This document shows, piece after piece, positions 1 to 10,278 of a DNA stretch of 64,000 nucleotides (within the stretch, counting starts at the first letter, position 1; every line of letters starts with the position of its first letter). The translations under genes were made by a program, and so were the position numbers. The notes beneath the pieces were generated by a model. That model was given only the letters and a program-made list of their open reading frames with translations, had not been told where the DNA came from and made no database searches. The DNA is from Pseudomonas sp. NFACC02 (GTDB lineage: Bacteria; Pseudomonadota; Gammaproteobacteria; Pseudomonadales; Pseudomonadaceae): assembly GCF_900110765.1 (NCBI RefSeq), contig NZ_FOEO01000002.1, positions 62,001 to 126,000 on the forward strand. The letters run 5' to 3'.

Positions 1-243
<243 letters not shown>

Positions 244-251
244 GCCTTGAA

Positions 252-1493
252 TCAGATATCCAGCAACAGACGCGCTGGATCTTCCAGCAGGTTCTTGATG
301 GTCACCAGGAACGTCACAGCTTCTTTACCGTCGATCAAGCGGTGATCGTAGGACAGTGCCAGGTACATCATCGGACGGATGACAACCTGACCGTTGATCG
401 CCATAGGACGCTGAACAATGTTGTGCATGCCCAGGATGGCCGCTTGTGGCGGGTTGACGATCGGGGTCGACATCATCGAACCGAAAGTACCACCGTTGGT
501 GATGGTGAAGGTACCACCGGTCATCTCGTCGATGGACAGTTTGCCGTCGCGGGCTTTCTTGCCAAAGGTGGCGATGCCGCCTTCGATTTCAGCCAGGCTC
601 ATCTGCTCTGCGTTACGCAGAACCGGAACCACCAGACCACGGTCGCTGGAAACAGCCACACCGACGTCAGCGTAGCCGTGGTAAACGATGTCGGAACCGT
701 CGATCGACGCGTTGACTGCCGGGAAGCGTTTCAGCGCTTCGGTGGCGGCCTTGACGAAGAAGGACATGAAGCCCAGGCGTACGCCGTTGTGGGACTTCTC
801 GAACAGATCCTTGTACTTCGAACGCAGGGCCATGACTTCGGTCATGTCGACTTCGTTGAACGTGGTCAGCATGGCCATGGTCGACTGAGCTTCAACCAGA
901 CGCTCGGCAACCTTGGCGCGCAGGCGGGTCATCGGAACGCGCTTCTCGGTGCGGTCGCCCGCCGCCACCACAGGTGCGGCAGCCGGTGCAGCGGCTGGCT
1001 TGGCAGCAGGTGCCGCGGCCGGAGCGGATTTCTTCGCTTCGATGGCAGCAACAACGTCTTCCTTGGTGACACGACCGTCTTTACCGGTGCCCTTGATGCT
1101 GGCCAGTGCGATGCCGTTTTCTTCGGCCAGCTTGCGGGCAGCCGGAGCGCCGATGGCGTCTTCGTCGCCAGCGGCGGCAGGAGCAGGCGCGGCAGCAGCG
1201 GCAGGTGCAGCAGCCGGGGCCGCAGCAGCGGCAGCAGGCGCGGCAGATGCCGTGGCGCCAGCGTCCAGGGTTGCGATCAGTTCGTTGGACAGGACGGTGT
1301 CGCCCTCGCCTTTCACGATCGACGCCAATACGCCGTCAGCTTCAGCCAGTACTTCGAGAACCACCTTGTCGGTTTCGATGTCGACCAGCAGTTCGTCGCG
1401 TTTTACCGCTTCGCCCGGCTGCTTGTGCCACTTGGAAATGGTGCCGTCGGCAACGGATTCCGGGAAAGAGGGGGCTTTGATCTCAATAGCCAT
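252..1493 (-). CDS. sucB: dihydrolipoyllysine succinyltransferase, E2 of 2-oxoglutarate dehydrogenase
   Basis: Transfers the succinyl group from the lipoyl arm to CoA and forms the core of the cytoplasmic 2-oxoglutarate dehydrogenase complex. The 413-residue protein has an N-terminal lipoyl domain with the lipoylated lysine in ETDKVVLEV (about residue 43), an Ala/Pro-rich flexible linker, a peripheral-subunit-binding domain around residues 110-150, a second Ala/Pro linker, and a C-terminal catalytic domain ending with the active-site motif YDHRLIDG. Length is normal for the family. It lies 42 bases after sucA and before lpd, so sucA-sucB-lpd form one transcription unit. The linkers are repetitive GC-rich DNA and produce long spurious reading frames on the other strand. 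Confidence 0.98.
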   Translation of the reverse strand: MAIEIKAPSFPESVADGTISKWHKQPGEAVKRDELLVDIETDKVVLEVLAEADGVLASIVKGEGDTVLSNELIATLDAGATASAAPAAAAAAPAAAPAAAAAPAPAAAGDEDAIGAPAARKLAEENGIALASIKGTGKDGRVTKEDVVAAIEAKKSAPAAAPAAKPAAAPAAAPVVAAGDRTEKRVPMTRLRAKVAERLVEAQSTMAMLTTFNEVDMTEVMALRSKYKDLFEKSHNGVRLGFMSFFVKAATEALKRFPAVNASIDGSDIVYHGYADVGVAVSSDRGLVVPVLRNAEQMSLAEIEGGIATFGKKARDGKLSIDEMTGGTFTITNGGTFGSMMSTPIVNPPQAAILGMHNIVQRPMAINGQVVIRPMMYLALSYDHRLIDGKEAVTFLVTIKNLLEDPARLLLDI

Positions 1494-1535
1494 TGTCTGT
1501 AATTTCCTTAATTCGGTTTCTAGTGCGCGAAGGCG

Positions 1536-4367
1536 TTAAACAGTGAACGCGTCTTGCAGCAGTTTTTCCTGCTGTTCGGCGTGCATCGAAGCGTAGCCAC
1601 AAGCAGGAGCAGCAGAAGCATCACGACCGGCGTACTCGAGAACGAGGTTGCGGTTGTGATTGCCGATGCTACGGCGCAAGTGATGCTGGCTGCTGTACCA
1701 GGCGCCCTGGTTCATCGGCTCTTCCTGACACCAGACCACGTCGGTCAGATTGGTGTAAGGCGCGATGGCCTCCATCAGGTCGTCTTCCGGGAACGGATAG
1801 AGCTGCTCGATACGCACGATGGCGATATCTTCGCGGCCTTCGGCACGGCGTTTTTCCAGCAGGTCGTAATAAACCTTGCCACTGCAGAGCACCAGGCGGG
1901 TCACCTTGGCCGGATCGAGGGTATCGATTTCCGGGATGACTGTCTGGAACGAGCCTTCGGCCAGATCTTCCAGCGTCGAGATCGCAAGTTTGTGACGCAG
2001 CAGGGACTTCGGTGTCAGCACCACCAGCGGCTTGCGCAGCGGACGGATCACCTGACGGCGCAACAGATGGTAGATCTGTGCCGGAGTCGTCGGTACGCAC
2101 ACTTGAATGTTGTGCTCGGCGCACAGCTGCAGGTAACGCTCCAGACGTGCCGAAGAGTGCTCAGGGCCCTGACCTTCGTAACCGTGTGGCAGCAGCATGG
2201 TCAGACCGCACAGGCGGCCCCACTTGTGCTCGCCGCTGGTGATGAACTGGTCGATCACCACCTGCGCACCGTTGGCGAAGTCGCCGAACTGGGCTTCCCA
2301 GATCACCAGCGCGTTTGGCGAGGTGGTCGAGTAACCGTATTCGAATGCCAGCACCGCCTCTTCCGACAGGAACGAGTCATACAGGTCGAAACGAGGTTGA
2401 CCGGCATACAGGTTCTGCAGAGGAATGTAGGTGGATGCGTCCTTCTGGTTGTGCAGGACAGCGTGACGGTGCGAGAACGTACCGCGACCGACGTCTTGAC
2501 CGGTGATGCGAACCGGGTGCCCTTCGAACGCCAGTGTGGCGTAGGCCATGGTTTCCGCATAACCCCAGTTGATCGGCAGGCCACCGGCTTGCATCTTCTG
2601 GCGATCTTCGTAGATCTTCTGTACCTGACGCTGAACCACGAAGCCTTCCGGCAGTTCCATCAGCTTGGCCGACAGTTCCTGGAGGGTCTTGAGGTCGAAA
2701 CGCGTGTCGTGACGTGCCGTCCAGGCGTGGCCCAGATAAGGACGCCAGTCGACGAACAATTCCTTGTTCGGCTCCTTGACCAGACTTTTCACCACGTGCA
2801 TGCCGTTGTCCAGCGCGTTGCGGTACTCGTCGACCTTGGTCTGAGCCGCTTCAGCGCTGAGGACACCGCTGGCAGCCAGCGCATCGGCGTACAGCTCACG
2901 GGTGGTGCGCTGTTTGGCGATCTGCTGGTACATCAACGGTTGGGTGCCGCTCGGTTCGTCAGCTTCGTTGTGACCGCGACGACGGTAGCAGACCAGATCG
3001 ATCACCACGTCACGCTTGAACTGCATGCGATAGTCGATGGCCAGTTGGGTCACGAACATGACGGCTTCAGGATCATCGCCATTCACATGGAGAATCGGCG
3101 CCTGAATCATCTTGGCAACGTCGGTCGCGTACTCGGTGGAGCGCGCGTCCTGCGGATTGCTGATGGTGAAACCGACCTGGTTGTTGATCACGATGTGGAT
3201 CGTGCCGCCGGTCTTGAAGCCGCGGGTCTGCGACATCTGGAAGGTTTCCAGCACGACACCCTGACCTGCGAACGCCGCGTCGCCATGGATGGAAATCGGC
3301 AGCACTTTCTCGCCAGTGGCATCGTTGCGACGGTCCTGACGGGCGCGCACGGAACCCTCGACCACCGGAGAAACGATCTCCAGGTGAGACGGGTTGAAGG
3401 CCATCGCCAGGTGGACTTCGCCACCGGTGGTCATGACGTTGGACGAGAAGCCCTGGTGGTATTTCACGTCACCGGAACCCAGCTCGACCTTTTTCTTGCC
3501 TTCGAACTCGTCGAACAGCTCACGCGGATTCTTGCCGAAGGTGTTGACCAGTACGTTCAGACGGCCACGGTGGGCCATGCCGATCACGATTTCCTTCGTA
3601 CCGTAGGAACCCGAACGCTGGATCAGTTCGTCCAGCATCGGGATCAGGCTTTCACCGCCTTCCAGACCGAAACGCTTGGTGCCCGGGTATTTGGTGCCCA
3701 GGTACTTTTCCAGACCCTCAGCCGCGGTGACGCGCTCGAGCAGGTGGCTCTGAATGTCGGCGGAGTATGCAGGACGGCCACGCACGCTTTCGAGGCGCTG
3801 CATGAACCAGTTGCGCTGGTTGGAATCGACGATGTGCGTGAACTCGGCGCCGATGGTGCGGCAATATGTCTTCTGCAAAGCGTCGACGATTTCGCGTAGG
3901 CTCGCCTCCTCCTTGCCGATGAACAGGTCGCCGGCACGGAACGTGGTATCGAGGTCAGCGTTGGTCAAACCGTAATGGTTGATCGACAGGTCAGCTGGCG
4001 CAGTACGCTTCCACAAACCCAGAGGATCGAGTTGCGCACCCTGATGGCCGCGCATACGGAATGCCTGGATCAGTCGCAGCACTTCGACTTGCTTCTTCTC
4101 GTGTTCGCTGCTCACGCTACCGGCGGAGACCGGCTGAGCGCGGCGCTGGTTTTTCCCCAGCAACACGAAATGATCGCGAACCGTAGAGTGCGATACATCG
4201 GTGGCAGTGCTGCCGTCAGCCGGCAACGTCTGAAAGTAGGTGCGCCACTCTTCTGGCACAGCGTTAGGGTCGTGCAGGTAGAGCTCGTAGAGCTCTTCCA
4301 CATAGGCAGCGTTACCACCTGAAAGGTGGGCGCTGTTCCACATGCGCTGCATCACGCTTTCTTGCAT
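1536..4367 (-). CDS. sucA: 2-oxoglutarate dehydrogenase E1 component
   Basis: Thiamine-diphosphate decarboxylase that starts the oxidative conversion of 2-oxoglutarate to succinyl-CoA. The 943 residues are the standard length. Visible landmarks are the N-terminal E2-interaction segment (residues 1-50, with YVEELYELYLHDP), GMAHRGRLNVLVN in the TPP-binding half, HGDAAFAGQGVV with the GDxA metal and cofactor motif, and the transketolase-like pyrimidine domain with GQDVGRGTFSHRHA. The start ATG is followed by MQESVMQRMWNSAHLSGGNA, typical of Pseudomonas. It is the first gene after sdhB, separated by a 289-base gap that contains a hairpin terminator for sdh, so sucAB-lpd may have its own promoter in that gap. 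Confidence 0.99.
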   Translation of the reverse strand: MQESVMQRMWNSAHLSGGNAAYVEELYELYLHDPNAVPEEWRTYFQTLPADGSTATDVSHSTVRDHFVLLGKNQRRAQPVSAGSVSSEHEKKQVEVLRLIQAFRMRGHQGAQLDPLGLWKRTAPADLSINHYGLTNADLDTTFRAGDLFIGKEEASLREIVDALQKTYCRTIGAEFTHIVDSNQRNWFMQRLESVRGRPAYSADIQSHLLERVTAAEGLEKYLGTKYPGTKRFGLEGGESLIPMLDELIQRSGSYGTKEIVIGMAHRGRLNVLVNTFGKNPRELFDEFEGKKKVELGSGDVKYHQGFSSNVMTTGGEVHLAMAFNPSHLEIVSPVVEGSVRARQDRRNDATGEKVLPISIHGDAAFAGQGVVLETFQMSQTRGFKTGGTIHIVINNQVGFTISNPQDARSTEYATDVAKMIQAPILHVNGDDPEAVMFVTQLAIDYRMQFKRDVVIDLVCYRRRGHNEADEPSGTQPLMYQQIAKQRTTRELYADALAASGVLSAEAAQTKVDEYRNALDNGMHVVKSLVKEPNKELFVDWRPYLGHAWTARHDTRFDLKTLQELSAKLMELPEGFVVQRQVQKIYEDRQKMQAGGLPINWGYAETMAYATLAFEGHPVRITGQDVGRGTFSHRHAVLHNQKDASTYIPLQNLYAGQPRFDLYDSFLSEEAVLAFEYGYSTTSPNALVIWEAQFGDFANGAQVVIDQFITSGEHKWGRLCGLTMLLPHGYEGQGPEHSSARLERYLQLCAEHNIQVCVPTTPAQIYHLLRRQVIRPLRKPLVVLTPKSLLRHKLAISTLEDLAEGSFQTVIPEIDTLDPAKVTRLVLCSGKVYYDLLEKRRAEGREDIAIVRIEQLYPFPEDDLMEAIAPYTNLTDVVWCQEEPMNQGAWYSSQHHLRRSIGNHNRNLVLEYAGRDASAAPACGYASMHAEQQEKLLQDAFTV

Positions 4368-4566
4368 GCTTGGTCACCCTCGGTTAGGGGACACCATCGG
4401 CGAAGACACCGTTGCAAACTTGAAAAGTCCACGCAGCGAATGTATCAGGTCGCTGACTGCACCAAGCCGCTAAGGATCACGCAGATAGTCCGGGTACCAG
4501 CCCGGATGCCCCTGCTGGTCTCATTTCTTCAAAATAAGAGCTGCGGCCAAATGACTGCTGCTCTGG

Positions 4567-4602
4567 TTAAAACTGCGGCGCCGGTTGAAGCCCGCGCCGC
4601 AG
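4567..4602 (-). terminator. hairpin terminator downstream of sdhB
   Basis: A perfect 9-bp stem (CTGCGGCGC at 4573-4581 and GCGCCGCAG at 4594-4602) with a 12-base loop is followed on the minus strand by a short T run. It lies 54 bases past the sdhB stop. The short T run makes it a moderate rather than strong intrinsic terminator, so some read-through into sucA is likely. Confidence 0.55.
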
Positions 4603-4656
4603 CGTTTACGGGTACAACATTTACAAACCTACAAATGCTTCGATGCTGCCTTGAAC

Positions 4657-5361
4657 TCAGATACCGCTCTTCAGAAGCATGCTGCGTACGTGACCGATGG
4701 CCTTGGTAGGGTTCAGGCCTTTAGGGCAAACGTTTACGCAGTTCATGATGCCGCGGCAACGGAACACACTGAACGGGTCGTCCAGGGAAGCCAGACGCTC
4801 CTGGGTCTTGGTGTCACGGCTGTCTGCCAGGAAACGATAGGCTTGCAGCAATGCAGCTGGACCCAGGAACTTGTCAGGGTTCCACCAGAACGAAGGGCAG
4901 GAAGTGGAGCAGCAAGCGCACAGAATGCACTCGTACAGACCGTCCAGCTTCTCACGCTCTTCTGGCGACTGCAGACGCTCGATGGCCGGAGCCGGCGTGT
5001 CGTTCTGCAGGAAGGGTTTCACCTTCTCGTATTGCTTGTAGAAGATGCTCATATCGACGACCAGGTCACGGATGACCGGCAAACCAGGCAGTGGGCGCAC
5101 TACCAGCTTGTTGCCCTTCACCACCGATGACAACGGCGTGATACACGCCAGGCCGTTCTTGCCGTTGATGTTCATACCATCGGAACCGCAAACGCCTTCA
5201 CGGCAGGAGCGACGATAGGAGAATCCTTCGTCCTGCTCTTTGATCAGCGCCAGCACGTCCAGGACCATCAGGTCTTTGCCACCGGTATCAACGTCGAAGA
5301 CCTGGGTCTTGGGCGCCGAATCGGTGTCAGGGTTGTAGCGATAAACTTCGACTTTCAACAT
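4657..5361 (-). CDS. sdhB: succinate dehydrogenase iron-sulfur subunit
   Basis: Carries electrons from the SdhA flavin to the membrane quinone site through [2Fe-2S], [4Fe-4S] and [3Fe-4S] clusters. The cysteine sets are all present: CREGVCGSDGMNINGKNGLAC for the 2Fe-2S ferredoxin fold (about residues 55-75), CILCACCSTSC (about 145-155) and CRGIMNCVNVCPKG (about 200-215). I chose the ATG at 5361 (234 residues, MLKVEVYRYNP) over an in-frame GTG three codons upstream because AAGGGTGG lies at proper spacing and it matches the usual family start. It begins 11 bases after the sdhA stop in the sdhCDAB operon. Confidence 0.97.
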   Translation of the reverse strand: MLKVEVYRYNPDTDSAPKTQVFDVDTGGKDLMVLDVLALIKEQDEGFSYRRSCREGVCGSDGMNINGKNGLACITPLSSVVKGNKLVVRPLPGLPVIRDLVVDMSIFYKQYEKVKPFLQNDTPAPAIERLQSPEEREKLDGLYECILCACCSTSCPSFWWNPDKFLGPAALLQAYRFLADSRDTKTQERLASLDDPFSVFRCRGIMNCVNVCPKGLNPTKAIGHVRSMLLKSGI

Positions 5362-5372
5362 AGCGGCCACCC

Positions 5373-7145
5373 TTAGTAAGTCCGAATTTTCGGTTCAAAC
5401 GCCGGTACGGTTTTCGGCGCAAAGTTGACTGCACGTTTGGCAACCCGCTTCTCACCCGGGTAGTACAGGGTATGGCACAGCCAGTTTTCATCGTCGCGGT
5501 CTTCGAAGTCTTCACGGGCGTGAGCGCCGCGGGACTCTTTACGCACTTCCGCAGCCACGGCGGTTGCTTCGGCCACTTCCAGCAGGTTCTGCAACTCCAG
5601 CGCCTCGATACGGGCAGTGTTGAAAGCCTGGGACTTGTCGTTGATCTTGACGTTGGCAATACGGGCCCGCAGATCAGCCAGTTGGGCAATACCCTTCTGC
5701 ATGTATTCGCCGGTGCGGAACACACCGAAGTAATTCTGCATGCAGTTCTGCAGCTCGCGACGCAGCGTGGCGACGTCTTCGCCCTGGGTGCGCTCGTTGA
5801 GCGCGTTCAGACGGCTCAATGCGACATCGATGTCGGTGTCGCTGGCATCGGCGTATTCGATACCGTCGGACAGGGCTTTTTCCAGGTGCAGACCGGCAGC
5901 GCGACCGAATACGACCAGGTCAAGCAGCGAGTTGCCGCCCAGACGGTTGGCACCGTGAACGGATACGCACGCCACTTCACCGACCGCGAACAGACCAGGA
6001 ATCACGCGATCCTTGCCTTCAGCGTCCATGGTCATGGCCTGACCGTGAATGTTGGTGGCAACGCCGCCCATCATATAGTGACAAGTCGGTACAACCGGGA
6101 TCGGCGCGACCGCAGGATCGACGTGAGCAAATGTCTTGGACAGTTCCATGATCCCTGGCAGACGGCTGTGCAGCACTTCTTCGCCGAGGTGATCGAGCTT
6201 GAGCATCACGTGGTCGCCATTCGGACCACAACCGTTACCGGCGATGATTTCCTTGACCATGGAACGGGCGACAACGTCACGACCTGCAAGGTCCTTGGCG
6301 TTGGGAGCGTAACGCTCCATGAAACGCTCGCCATGCTTGTTGATCAGATAACCACCTTCACCACGGCAACCTTCAGTGACCAGTACACCTGCGCCGGCGA
6401 TGCCGGTCGGGTGGAACTGCCACATCTCGATGTCCTGGACCGGAACACCTGCACGCAATGCCATACCGATACCGTCGCCGGTATTGATCAGGGCGTTGGT
6501 GGTCGACGCGTAGATACGACCCGCACCACCCGTCGCCAGTACCGTGGCCTTTGCCTTGATGTACATGGTTTCGCCGGTTTCGATGCAGATCGCGATCACA
6601 CCCACGAATGCGCCGTCATGGTTCTTGACCAGGTCAACGGCGTAGTACTCGTTCAGGAACGTGGTGCCCGCTTTCAGGTTGCCCTGATAAAGGGTGTGCA
6701 ACAGGGCGTGACCGGTACGGTCCGACGCAGCGCAGGTACGTGCCGCCTGACCGCCTTTGCCGAAATCCTTGGACTGACCACCGAACGGACGCTGGTAGAT
6801 ACGACCGGTTTCGGTACGCGAGAACGGCAGACCCATGTGGTCCAGTTCGAAGACCGCAGCCGGGCCTTCCTGACACATGTATTCGATAGCGTCCTGGTCA
6901 CCGATATAGTCGGAACCCTTGACGGTATCGTACATATGCCAGCGCCAGTCATCGTTCGGGTCGGCCGAAGCGATGGCGCAGGTGATGCCGCCCTGAGCGG
7001 AAACGGTGTGCGACCGGGTCGGGAAGACCTTGGTGACCACAGCGGTCTTGTGGCCACCCTCGGCCAACTGCAGCGCCGCGCGCATGCCTGCGCCGCCGCC
7101 ACCAATGATGATGGCGTCGAACGAGATGGTATTAATTTTAGCCAT
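5373..7145 (-). CDS. sdhA: succinate dehydrogenase flavoprotein subunit
   Basis: Oxidises succinate to fumarate with covalently bound FAD at the cytoplasmic face of the inner membrane. The 590-residue protein has the N-terminal [13 protein letters not shown] dinucleotide-binding loop, the [11 protein letters not shown] segment whose histidine carries the flavin, the substrate and active-site region with QFHPTGIAG, and the C-terminal [14 protein letters not shown] motif. Length and motifs are complete. It is translationally close to sdhD upstream (3 bases between stop and start) and to sdhB downstream. Confidence 0.99.
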   Translation of the reverse strand: MAKINTISFDAIIIGGGGAGMRAALQLAEGGHKTAVVTKVFPTRSHTVSAQGGITCAIASADPNDDWRWHMYDTVKGSDYIGDQDAIEYMCQEGPAAVFELDHMGLPFSRTETGRIYQRPFGGQSKDFGKGGQAARTCAASDRTGHALLHTLYQGNLKAGTTFLNEYYAVDLVKNHDGAFVGVIAICIETGETMYIKAKATVLATGGAGRIYASTTNALINTGDGIGMALRAGVPVQDIEMWQFHPTGIAGAGVLVTEGCRGEGGYLINKHGERFMERYAPNAKDLAGRDVVARSMVKEIIAGNGCGPNGDHVMLKLDHLGEEVLHSRLPGIMELSKTFAHVDPAVAPIPVVPTCHYMMGGVATNIHGQAMTMDAEGKDRVIPGLFAVGEVACVSVHGANRLGGNSLLDLVVFGRAAGLHLEKALSDGIEYADASDTDIDVALSRLNALNERTQGEDVATLRRELQNCMQNYFGVFRTGEYMQKGIAQLADLRARIANVKINDKSQAFNTARIEALELQNLLEVAEATAVAAEVRKESRGAHAREDFEDRDDENWLCHTLYYPGEKRVAKRAVNFAPKTVPAFEPKIRTY

Positions 7146-7148
7146 GAA

Positions 7149-7517
7149 TCAGATACCCCAAAGAATCTGCACACCCCAGACGAAGTAAGCGAACATCGCA
7201 ATGCCGCATACCGCCTGGAACAGGAAACGCACCGCGGTCGCGGACTGGCCGAAACTCATGGGAGTCAGGTAGTCGGTCGCGATGGTCCACATGCCCACCC
7301 AGGCGTGAGCGGCCAGGGCAACGAGGGCGAGCAGACTGAAGATGCGCATTGCGTTGTGGGAGAACAAGGCGTGCCACGTGGCGTAGTCGATGCCAGGGTG
7401 CGCGATGAGGTATCCGATCAGAAAAATGAAATAAGCCGCGAGCACTACAGCGGAGACGCGCTGCGCCATCCAGTCATAGAGGCCCGAACGAGACAGGTTC
7501 GTAACGCTGGTTACCAT
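7149..7517 (-). CDS. sdhD: succinate dehydrogenase membrane anchor subunit
   Basis: Small inner-membrane subunit that helps bind haem b and quinone and anchors SdhAB. The 122-residue protein begins MVTSVTNLSRSGLYDW and has three hydrophobic helices (roughly residues 20-42, 55-77 and 95-117). HAWVGMWTIATDYL carries a haem-ligand-type histidine and the charged loop. A reading frame starting two codons earlier exists; I prefer MVTSV as the conserved start. The gene overlaps the end of sdhC by 7 bases, implying translational coupling. Confidence 0.95.
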   Translation of the reverse strand: MVTSVTNLSRSGLYDWMAQRVSAVVLAAYFIFLIGYLIAHPGIDYATWHALFSHNAMRIFSLLALVALAAHAWVGMWTIATDYLTPMSFGQSATAVRFLFQAVCGIAMFAYFVWGVQILWGI

Positions 7518-7885
7518 ATCCAAACTCCCGCCAGAACGATCAGCGCCAGAGAAACGACGATGACGATTTTCGAGCCCAGCTTCCCGCCTTCCAGCGTTTC
7601 ACCGACTCCCGTATCCATGATCAGGTGACGAATACCGGCCACCAGGTGATACAGCAGGGCAGACAGAAGCCCCCATGCGATGAACTTGGCCAGCGGACTG
7701 GTCAAGGTCGCCTTCACGTCGGCGAAGCCTTCTTCAGAACCCAGCGACGCGCTCAATGCGTAGAGCATGAAAGCGAGGCCGATGAAGAGGATGATGCCGG
7801 AGATGCGGTGAAGGATCGACGTGATCGCGGTAATGGGGAGTTTGATGGTCCTTAGGTCTAGGTTTACAGGTCGTTGGCTTTTCAC
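7511..7885 (-). CDS. sdhC: succinate dehydrogenase cytochrome b556 subunit
   Basis: First gene of the sdh operon, encoding the large membrane anchor with a haem b ligand and part of the ubiquinone site. The 124 residues begin MKSQRPVNLDLRTIKLPITA, contain SILHRISG (the conserved quinone-site Ser/Arg segment) and HLVAGIRHLIMD (haem histidine), and span three membrane helices. The start is a GTG. Four codons upstream the frame is closed by TGA inside a run of seven A residues, so an N-terminal extension I recall in some relatives is not available here. Transcription probably begins near 8012 from the promoter at 8019-8047. Confidence 0.95.
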   Translation of the reverse strand: MKSQRPVNLDLRTIKLPITAITSILHRISGIILFIGLAFMLYALSASLGSEEGFADVKATLTSPLAKFIAWGLLSALLYHLVAGIRHLIMDTGVGETLEGGKLGSKIVIVVSLALIVLAGVWIW

Positions 7886-8018
7886 GGCTTTTTTTCACAC
7901 TGAAGAGCCCCTAGGAATCAGGGCAAGTTGTTGGGAAGTGCACTGGTCAGGTACCCACTACCCAGGAAGTGCGACCCCCAGAAAAACAGGTCTCAGAGCC
8001 CCTGGCGGTCGGGCATCG

Positions 8019-8047
8019 AGTATAGACAGTTAGCCCACTAATGACAA
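8019..8047 (-). promoter_or_regulatory. sigma70 promoter for sdhC
   Basis: On the minus strand TTGTCA (8047-8042) and TATACT (8024-8019) are separated by exactly 17 bases. This is a near-consensus promoter oriented into sdhC with a leader of roughly 125 bases. Confidence 0.75.
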
Positions 8048-8161
8048 CGCGCAGACCCTCCCCTAATGGCTGATTGCTTTAGCGGAATAAAAGGCGTAAA
8101 TGGCAGGGAAATTCGAGGAAAACCTCGCGTTAAAGCCTTCTGGCACAAGACTTTTGGCAAA

Positions 8162-8189
8162 TTGACTTTAGAATTTATCTCACTATAGT
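8162..8189 (+). promoter_or_regulatory. sigma70 promoter for gltA
   Basis: TTGACT (8162-8167) and TATAGT (8184-8189) are spaced by 16 bases and point into gltA, whose ATG is about 50 bases past the expected start of transcription. Confidence 0.75.
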
Positions 8190-8247
8190 GATGCGGGCCC
8201 TGCGTGGGGGGCCTGTCTGATGATTTGAAGCATAAATAGGAGGCCAC

Positions 8248-9537
8248 ATGGCTGACAAAAAAGCGCAGTTGATCATCGAGGGCGCAGCCCCCGTCGAGCT
8301 GCCCATTCTGACCGGCACCGTTGGTCCCGATGTAATCGACGTACGCGGCCTGACCGCCACCGGACGCTTCACATTCGACCCAGGCTTCATGTCGACCGCC
8401 TCATGCGAATCCAAGATCACCTACATCGACGGTGACAACGGCATTTTGCTGCACCGCGGCTACCCGATCGAGCAACTGGCCGAACAGTCGGATTATCTGG
8501 AAACCTGCTACCTGCTGCTGAACGGCGAACTGCCAACTGCCGAGCAGAAAGCCCAGTTCGTTGTCACCGTGAAGAACCACACCATGGTGCACGAGCAACT
8601 GAAGACGTTCTTCAACGGTTTCCGTCGCGATGCTCACCCGATGGCCGTCATGTGCGGTGTAGTGGGCGCGCTTTCCGCGTTCTACCACGATTCGCTGGAC
8701 ATCAATAATCCGCAGCACCGCGAAATCTCGGCGATTCGCCTGGTCGCCAAGATGCCAACCCTCGCAGCGATGGTGTACAAGTACTCCATGGGCCAGCCCA
8801 TGATGTACCCGCGCAACGACCTGAGTTATGCGGAAAACTTCCTGCACATGATGTTCAACACGCCGTGCGAGATCAAACCGATCAGCCCGACGCTGGCCAA
8901 GGCTATGGACCGGATCTTCATCCTCCATGCCGACCACGAACAGAACGCATCGACCTCCACCGTGCGCATGGCCGGCTCTTCGGGTGCCAACCCGTTCGCC
9001 TGTATCGCAGCCGGTATCGCCGCACTCTGGGGCCCTGCTCATGGCGGCGCCAACGAAGCCGTGCTGACCATGCTGGACGAAATTGGCGATGTGTCGAACA
9101 TCGACAAGTTCATCGCCAAGGCCAAGGACAAGAACGATCCGTTCAAGCTCATGGGCTTCGGTCACCGCGTTTACAAAAACCGCGACCCACGCGCCACCGT
9201 CATGAAGCAGACGTGCGATGAGGTTCTGCGCGAGTTGGGCATCACCAACGACCCGCAACTGGAACTGGCCATGCGCCTGGAAGAGATCGCGCTGACCGAT
9301 CCGTACTTCATCGAGCGCTCGCTGTACCCGAACGTGGACTTCTACTCGGGCATCATCCTGAAGGCCATCGGCATTCCGACCAGCATGTTCACCGTGATCT
9401 TCGCCCTGGCACGTACCGTCGGCTGGATCTCGCACTGGAAAGAAATGCTGTCCAGCCCGTACAAGATCGGCCGGCCTCGCCAGTTGTACACAGGCGAAGT
9501 TTCTCGCGACATCGTTCCACTCGCAGAACGCAAGTAA
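8248..9537 (+). CDS. gltA: citrate synthase (type II)
   Basis: Condenses acetyl-CoA with oxaloacetate as entry to the TCA cycle. The 429-residue protein is the hexameric, NADH-sensitive type II size. The catalytic region is present: [16 protein letters not shown] and [12 protein letters not shown] (active-site histidines) and [14 protein letters not shown], with the catalytic aspartate further on near NVDFYSGI. A strong AGGAGG lies 6 bases before the ATG. It is divergent from sdhC, the usual Pseudomonas arrangement, and ends just before a bidirectional terminator shared with the minus-strand START-domain gene. Confidence 0.99.
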   Translation: MADKKAQLIIEGAAPVELPILTGTVGPDVIDVRGLTATGRFTFDPGFMSTASCESKITYIDGDNGILLHRGYPIEQLAEQSDYLETCYLLLNGELPTAEQKAQFVVTVKNHTMVHEQLKTFFNGFRRDAHPMAVMCGVVGALSAFYHDSLDINNPQHREISAIRLVAKMPTLAAMVYKYSMGQPMMYPRNDLSYAENFLHMMFNTPCEIKPISPTLAKAMDRIFILHADHEQNASTSTVRMAGSSGANPFACIAAGIAALWGPAHGGANEAVLTMLDEIGDVSNIDKFIAKAKDKNDPFKLMGFGHRVYKNRDPRATVMKQTCDEVLRELGITNDPQLELAMRLEEIALTDPYFIERSLYPNVDFYSGIILKAIGIPTSMFTVIFALARTVGWISHWKEMLSSPYKIGRPRQLYTGEVSRDIVPLAERK

Positions 9538-9564
9538 GCGCTTCGCGACTCGCTCCTTCCGAAA

Positions 9565-9595
9565 GTAAAAAGGCTGCCAGTGGCAGCCTTTTTAC
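9565..9595. terminator. bidirectional intrinsic terminator between gltA and the START-domain gene
   Basis: A perfect 15-bp inverted repeat (GTAAAAAGGCTGCCA and TGGCAGCCTTTTTAC) with a one-base centre carries A and T runs at its ends, so it works in both directions. It lies between the converging ends of gltA and the gene at 9617. Confidence 0.9.
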
Positions 9596-9616
9596 ATCCG
9601 GACAACTGTACCGGAA

Positions 9617-10222
9617 TTACTTTTCTGCGCGCTCTTTCAATGCCTTAAGCGTATTGAACGGCGCATCTACCACGAACTTGTTAGCCAGCCATGACGGCAC
9701 ACTGCCACCCGGTTCGGTATGCACTTGATACGTCACTTCTGTCTGATTGGGGCCCTTGGGCACAAGCTTCCAGAATCCTTCCACCTGCGCCACGCGCACG
9801 AAGCCTTTTTCCTCAGGGATGTACGTCGGCTGACCGAGCAGGTTACGGGTCAAGCTGCCGTCAGCCCCCTCGACCGTCGTAATCTGCAGCACCGAATCAC
9901 GCGGCGTGACGGGCCAAGGTGTATTGAACTGCGTGTAGGTCCAGGTTTTGTCGCCTTCGTGTTTCAGGATTTTTTGCGACTTGCACTCATGAATCCATGC
10001 ACACGCGCCCGCAACATCTTCCTGCAGACTGCGCAGCTTCGCGACGCTGGCCTTGATCGTGGTCACACCCTGATAAGCCTTGTATTGCGAGCCCGAGACA
10101 TCGCTGAGCGATACCTTGATGCCGTCCTCGTTCTTGGCCACTGTCCAACCTTCGGCATGAACAGCGCCGATGACCGATACAGTCATGCCAATTCCAAATG
10201 CTATCCGGTACAGCGAACCCAT
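9617..10222 (-). CDS. periplasmic START-domain (lipid-binding fold) protein
   Basis: A 201-residue protein with an N-terminal signal peptide (MGSLYRIAFGIGMTVSVIGAVHA, cleavage after the Ala) and a single START/Bet v1-like domain. Features typical of bacterial START proteins are GWTVAKNEDGIKV at the start, CAWIHECKS in the middle with a cysteine pair, WPVTPRDSV, and the closing amphipathic helix FVVDAPFNTLKALKE. Ligand and role are unknown. The start at 10222 is chosen because it gives a proper signal sequence; an upstream frame continues but overlaps the YkgJ gene out of frame. The 56-base spacing suggests cotranscription with the YkgJ-family gene. Confidence 0.85.
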   Translation of the reverse strand: MGSLYRIAFGIGMTVSVIGAVHAEGWTVAKNEDGIKVSLSDVSGSQYKAYQGVTTIKASVAKLRSLQEDVAGACAWIHECKSQKILKHEGDKTWTYTQFNTPWPVTPRDSVLQITTVEGADGSLTRNLLGQPTYIPEEKGFVRVAQVEGFWKLVPKGPNQTEVTYQVHTEPGGSVPSWLANKFVVDAPFNTLKALKERAEK

Positions 10223-10278
10223 GGTCTTATTCCTTATTGTCTGAAGTTCAGTTGTCGCGAACGAACGAGCTGCCGCCA

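Larger units (their letters stand above)
7886..8247. other. divergent sdhC-gltA control region
   Basis: This 362-base gene-free stretch separates sdhC (minus) from gltA (plus). It holds one well-formed sigma70-type promoter for each direction, listed separately, with predicted leaders of about 125 bases (sdh) and 50 bases (gltA). I found no riboswitch and no convincing dyad operator beyond the promoters. No coding frame in it looks real. Confidence 0.8.

Noticed and set aside
1554..3899. 781-codon plus-strand open frame opposite sucA
   Set aside because: GC-rich antisense frame. Composition (His, Arg, Gln, Val-rich) is typical of shadow frames; sucA on the other strand is unambiguous.
5472..7628. 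718-codon plus-strand open frame opposite sdhA and sdhD
   Set aside because: Runs through several certain sdh genes; no domain is recognisable.
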